This document shows positions 22,624-25,377 of a stretch of 25,377 bases of DNA, piece after piece. Position 1 is the stretch's first letter; each line of letters starts with the position of its first letter. The position numbers were made by a program, and so were the translations under genes. The notes beneath the pieces are model-generated. The model was given only the letters and a program-made list of their open reading frames with translations. It made no database searches and was not told where the DNA came from. Location: positions 1-25,377 of the forward strand of contig JANPJJ010000184.1 of NCBI GenBank assembly GCA_031425455.1, given 5' to 3'. The stretch comes from Sandaracinobacteroides sp031425455. GTDB taxonomy: Bacteria; Pseudomonadota; Alphaproteobacteria; Sphingomonadales; Sphingomonadaceae.

Positions 22624-23814
22624 TTACTCGACAGCGGCATACACCATCGACCTCAGCTGGCGCCGTACCGGCCAGGTGGAGGACGGGATCAGCTGGGTGA
22701 GGAACAGCACCGTCAGCTCTTCCACAGGGTCGATCCAGAAGAAGGTGGACGCAGCGCCGCCCCAGAAATAATCGCCATTGTTGCCTGCCACCATGGTCTT
22801 GTGAACGTCGGTCGTCGTGGCAAAGCCCAGCCCGAAGCCGACCCCGTCATAGGCCGCTTCGGAAAAGGCCGAGCGCGAGAGTTGCGGCAGGGTCTTGCCG
22901 CCTGGCAGATGGTTCGCCGTCATCAGCTCCAGTGTCCGCCGGCCGACCAGGCGCGGGGTGCCGGTGCGCAGCGCTTCGGCAAAGCGCAGATAGTCCGCCG
23001 CGGTGGAGACGAGGCCGCCCCCCCCCGAAATGAAGCTCGCCGGCTTCAGGAAACTCGACGTCTCGGCCTGGTCCTGCACGTCCATCCCACCGCCGCGCTT
23101 CGGCTGGTAGCAGGTCGCCAGCCGGTGGCCCTGGCCGGCGCCCACCTGAAAGCCGGTGTCCCCCATGCCCAGCGGCTGGAAGATGCGTTCGTCCAGGAAC
23201 GCCTCGAACGGCTGCCCCGAAATCACCTGCACCAGCCAGCCGATCACATCGGTCGCCACCGAATAGTTCCAGAAATCGCCGGGCGAGAACTCCAGCGGCA
23301 GCGTGCCCAGCAGCTCCACCATGCGCGCCAGCGTCATGTCGCCCTTCTCGATCTCGCCGATTCCCAGCCGGCGATAGGCCGCATCCACATTGCTGTTCAG
23401 CTGGAACCCATAGGTCAGCCCGGCGGTATGGCGCAGGAGGTCGATCACCAGCATCGGCCGCGTCGCCGGCGCCGTGGCCCAGCCGGTCTTCAGCGTGCCC
23501 GACTGATAGACGCGCAGATCCTTCCAGCCGGGGATATAGCGGTGCACCGGATCGTCGATCTGCACCCGTCCGTCCTCCACCAGCATCATCAGCGCAACGG
23601 AGGTGATCGGCTTCGTCATCGAATAGATGCGGAAGATCGTGTCGTCGGCCAGCGCCCGCCCGGCGGCAACGTCGGCATGCCCAAGCACGGCGCTGTGCAC
23701 CGTTTCGCCCTTGTGCAGCACCTTCAGCACGGCGCCCGGAAGGCGCCCGGAGTCCAGATAGCTCTGCTGGAGAAAGGCGTCGATCCGGCGCAGGCGGTCG
23801 CGGTTCAGCGGCAT
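22624..23814 (-). CDS. Serine hydrolase, class C beta-lactamase family (EstB-like esterase)
   Basis: A 396-residue protein of the beta-lactamase/penicillin-binding fold. The nucleophile motif SxxK is SMTK (65-68), the second motif YxN-like is Y185 in NYSVATD, and GGGGLVSTAADYLRF and the C-terminal FWGGAASTFFWIDP (in place of KTG) are typical of EstB-type esterases in this family. There is no signal peptide, so it is probably cytoplasmic and an esterase or lactonase rather than an antibiotic-degrading beta-lactamase; this is inference. ATG 23814 has AGGGAGA upstream. It stands alone, divergent from tRNA-Val. Confidence 0.9.
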   Translation of the reverse strand: MPLNRDRLRRIDAFLQQSYLDSGRLPGAVLKVLHKGETVHSAVLGHADVAAGRALADDTIFRIYSMTKPITSVALMMLVEDGRVQIDDPVHRYIPGWKDLRVYQSGTLKTGWATAPATRPMLVIDLLRHTAGLTYGFQLNSNVDAAYRRLGIGEIEKGDMTLARMVELLGTLPLEFSPGDFWNYSVATDVIGWLVQVISGQPFEAFLDERIFQPLGMGDTGFQVGAGQGHRLATCYQPKRGGGMDVQDQAETSSFLKPASFISGGGGLVSTAADYLRFAEALRTGTPRLVGRRTLELMTANHLPGGKTLPQLSRSAFSEAAYDGVGFGLGFATTTDVHKTMVAGNNGDYFWGGAASTFFWIDPVEELTVLFLTQLIPSSTWPVRRQLRSMVYAAVE

Positions 23815-23888
23815 GTTTCTCCCTTTGCTTTTCGTGCGGTGGTTGGCGTAGCAGGAGGCACGGCGGTATTGAAGTGCAGGCCGGCAAA

Positions 23889-23960
23889 GGGTGGTTAGCT
23901 CAGCGGTAGAGCATCTCGTTTACACCGAGAGGGTCGGGGGTTCGAAACCCTCACCACCCA
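23889..23960 (+). tRNA. tRNA-Val (anticodon TAC)
   Basis: A complete 72-base cloverleaf: acceptor GGGTGGT with ACCACCC and discriminator A, D-arm GCTCAGCGGTAGAGC, anticodon arm TCTCG-TTTACAC-CGAGA with anticodon TAC, and T-arm around GGTTCGAAACC. CCA is not encoded. A stem CCACGGCCGC/GCGGCCGTGG (23958-23979) begins at its last bases and may serve as the terminator. Confidence 0.97.
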
Positions 23961-24412
23961 CGGCCGCAGGCGGCCGTGGTCAGTGCGAAGCACTGATCCA
24001 AGGACTCGCTGAAGGCCCGGCCGGCGGGTCAGGCGATGGCAAAGCCAGCCTGAACTCGAACGACGGCGCGGCTTTGCCGCGCTCTTTGCTTCTTTCTCTT
24101 TTCCTTTCTCCCTTACGTCCCACCCCAACCGGACTCGTCGGCTCCGCCAGCGGCCGGCCTCCCCGACAACAGCCCACCCACCCCACCAGCTGTTGCTGCA
24201 CTGCAACACAATCCCGAATCCCACCCCCCCCAGCCAACCTTCACCCCCTCGCCTCCAATCCGTAACAAAAGCGTCACAAACCACCGCCATTGCGCGATCA
24301 CTCGGGGCCGCACCGCGCCTCTCGATCGATTCGAACGATGTTCGGCCACCCTCGGCGCCTCCGGGTCAGTGCCCAGCATCGTGACCATATCAGGCAGACG
24401 GGGGTTTCTCAC
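23961..24412. other. Gene-free repeat-rich gap after tRNA-Val
   Basis: No credible gene is seen in this stretch. It holds hairpins CAGTGC-GAA-GCACTG (23981-23995) and GCGCGGC-TTT-GCCGCGC (24066-24082), the latter followed by a long pyrimidine-rich tract, and GACTCG copies as in the hppA-bamE gap. The second half is C-rich and must contain the promoter of the TonB-dependent receptor gene; I cannot place it. Confidence 0.75.
24191..24208. promoter_or_regulatory. Possible operator palindrome upstream of the TonB-receptor gene
   Basis: TGTTGC and GCAACA are separated by six bases (TGCACT), forming a symmetric site about 205 bases before the receptor ATG. Position suggests a regulator site; no regulator can be assigned. 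Confidence 0.25.
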
Positions 24413-25377
24413 ATGGCACTTCGGCTTCACTCCATGCTGTGGGCGGGCCTCCGCCTTGGCACGACCAGCTCGCTGATCGCGCTCGCCGCGACTTCGGCCT
24501 ATGCCCAGGAGGTCACCGGAACCATCCGGGGCGATGTGCAGGACGATGCCGGCAACCCCATCCCCGAGGCAACGGTCACCATCACCCACGTCCCGTCGGG
24601 CACGCGCTCGGTGCAGCAGACCGACGGCTCGGGCACCTTCAACGCTTCGAACCTCCGCATCGGCGGCCCGTTCGATGTCGAAGTGACAGCCCCCGGCTTC
24701 GACGGGGCCAAGTCCACCATTGTCAGCATCTCTCCCGGCCAGCCGCAGCGCGTTGCTGTCGTGCTCGTGGGCGAAGGCGCGACGATCGAAGTCACTGCCA
24801 CACGCGCGGCTTCCTCGATCGCGATTGCCACCGGCCCCGCCACGTCGCTCAACGCCGAAGCCATCGCCGGGATCGCTTCCATCAGCCGCGACATCCGCGA
24901 CCTTGCCCGGCGGGACCCGCTTGTCACGATCGATCCCACCAACCGCCGCGCCATCTCCATCGCAGGGCAGAACAACCGCTTCAACCGCATCACGGTGGAC
25001 GGCATCGCGTTCCAGGATCCGTTCGGCCTGAACAACGGCGGCCTCGCCTCCAACCGCGGCCCGGTGCCGATCGATGCCATCGGCGAGCTTACGGTGGAAG
25101 TCGCCCCCGCCGACATCCAGCAGGGCTTCTTCCAGGGCGGCGCCATCAACACTGTGCTGAAGTCGGGTGACAATGATTTCCGCATCCAGGCCTTCGCGAC
25201 CTATTCCGACGACAGCCTCGGCGGCAGCAACATCGGCGACACCAAGGTCAGCCGCACTTTCAAAAGCGAGAATATCGGCGCCCAGGTCACGGGGCCGATC
25301 ATCAAGGACAAGCTGTTCTTCGCCGTCACCTGGGAACGGCTGCGCGATTCGGTGCCGGCGCTGGTCGGTGTTGCGGG
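24413..25377 (+). CDS. TonB-dependent receptor, Oar-like, N-terminal part
   Basis: The first 321 codons of an outer-membrane TonB-dependent receptor, cut by the window end. The signal peptide ends at TSAYA (about residue 31). Next is a carboxypeptidase-regulatory-like beta-sandwich (about 33-115: VTGTIRGDVQDDAGNPIPEATVTI and on), then the start of the plug domain: VTATRAASS, LARRDPLVTIDP, ISIAGQNNRFNRITVDGI, and ELTVEVAPADIQQGFFQGGAINTVLKSG. The end reads into barrel strands (VTGPIIKDKLFFAVTWER). This layout matches the Oar-type receptors common in sphingomonads, which import large or unknown substrates. ATG 24413 begins the signal peptide; no clear ribosome site is seen. The frame is open to the edge. 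Confidence 0.92.
   Translation, partial: MALRLHSMLWAGLRLGTTSSLIALAATSAYAQEVTGTIRGDVQDDAGNPIPEATVTITHVPSGTRSVQQTDGSGTFNASNLRIGGPFDVEVTAPGFDGAKSTIVSISPGQPQRVAVVLVGEGATIEVTATRAASSIAIATGPATSLNAEAIAGIASISRDIRDLARRDPLVTIDPTNRRAISIAGQNNRFNRITVDGIAFQDPFGLNNGGLASNRGPVPIDAIGELTVEVAPADIQQGFFQGGAINTVLKSGDNDFRIQAFATYSDDSLGGSNIGDTKVSRTFKSENIGAQVTGPIIKDKLFFAVTWERLRDSVPALVGVA

Noticed and set aside
23889..24412. Genomic island integrated at tRNA-Val
   Set aside because: No integrase and no direct repeat of the tRNA 3' end is seen within the window; the following gene is an ordinary receptor.

Overview
The window is GC-rich, with genes packed on both strands. The gene content points to an alphaproteobacterium of the Sphingomonadales: a K+-independent-type H+-pyrophosphatase, an SDHAF4-like microprotein, a BamE lipoprotein, a ubiquinol-cytochrome c chaperone followed by a DUF177 protein, and an Oar-like TonB-dependent receptor. 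The genus cannot be settled from the window. It looks like ordinary chromosome: I see no transposase, phage, plasmid or CRISPR gene.

Left part (1-9300, nearly all minus strand). A secreted TPR protein, a Zur-like Fur regulator and dxs (isoprenoid precursor synthesis, cut by the window edge and carrying an apparent frameshift) form one run. Upstream of it lie guaB (GMP synthesis), overlapped by an RsmB-type rRNA methyltransferase gene, and a second secreted TPR protein separated from guaB by a strong hairpin terminator. Further right is a tightly coupled three-gene unit: a lipocalin/AttH-like protein of uncertain role, an APH-type phosphotransferase and a small unrecognised protein.

Middle (9400-16700). 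nusB and thiL form a plus-strand pair, with thiL apparently starting at CTG, followed by hppA. hppA converges with bamE across a gene-free stretch full of hairpins and inverted repeats. A coupled set follows: cytochrome bc1 assembly chaperone, DUF177 protein (large-subunit rRNA/ribosome related) and a class I aminotransferase. A 48-residue SDHAF4-like gene on the minus strand comes next.

Right part (16700-25377). An SDR oxidoreductase, the membrane protease gene htpX and a second RsmB-type methyltransferase gene (with NusB-like domain) run rightward. They converge with a glycine-zipper envelope protein. Then come a phytase/esterase-like exported protein, rpmB (L28, minus), a YciI-like protein, a class C beta-lactamase-fold hydrolase (minus), tRNA-Val(TAC), a 450-base repeat-rich gap, and the 5' part of a TonB-dependent receptor gene running off the edge.

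The most unusual structural signal is repeated short tandem duplication across stop codons: 15 bp x2 at nusB, 31 bp x3 at thiL, an imperfect 15 bp x2 at htpX, and 33 bp x4 at the glycine-zipper gene, where the unit is a multiple of three and every copy keeps an in-frame stop. I found no defence system or other complete new multigene system. The best candidate for an undescribed module is the coupled three-gene unit at 6756-9299.
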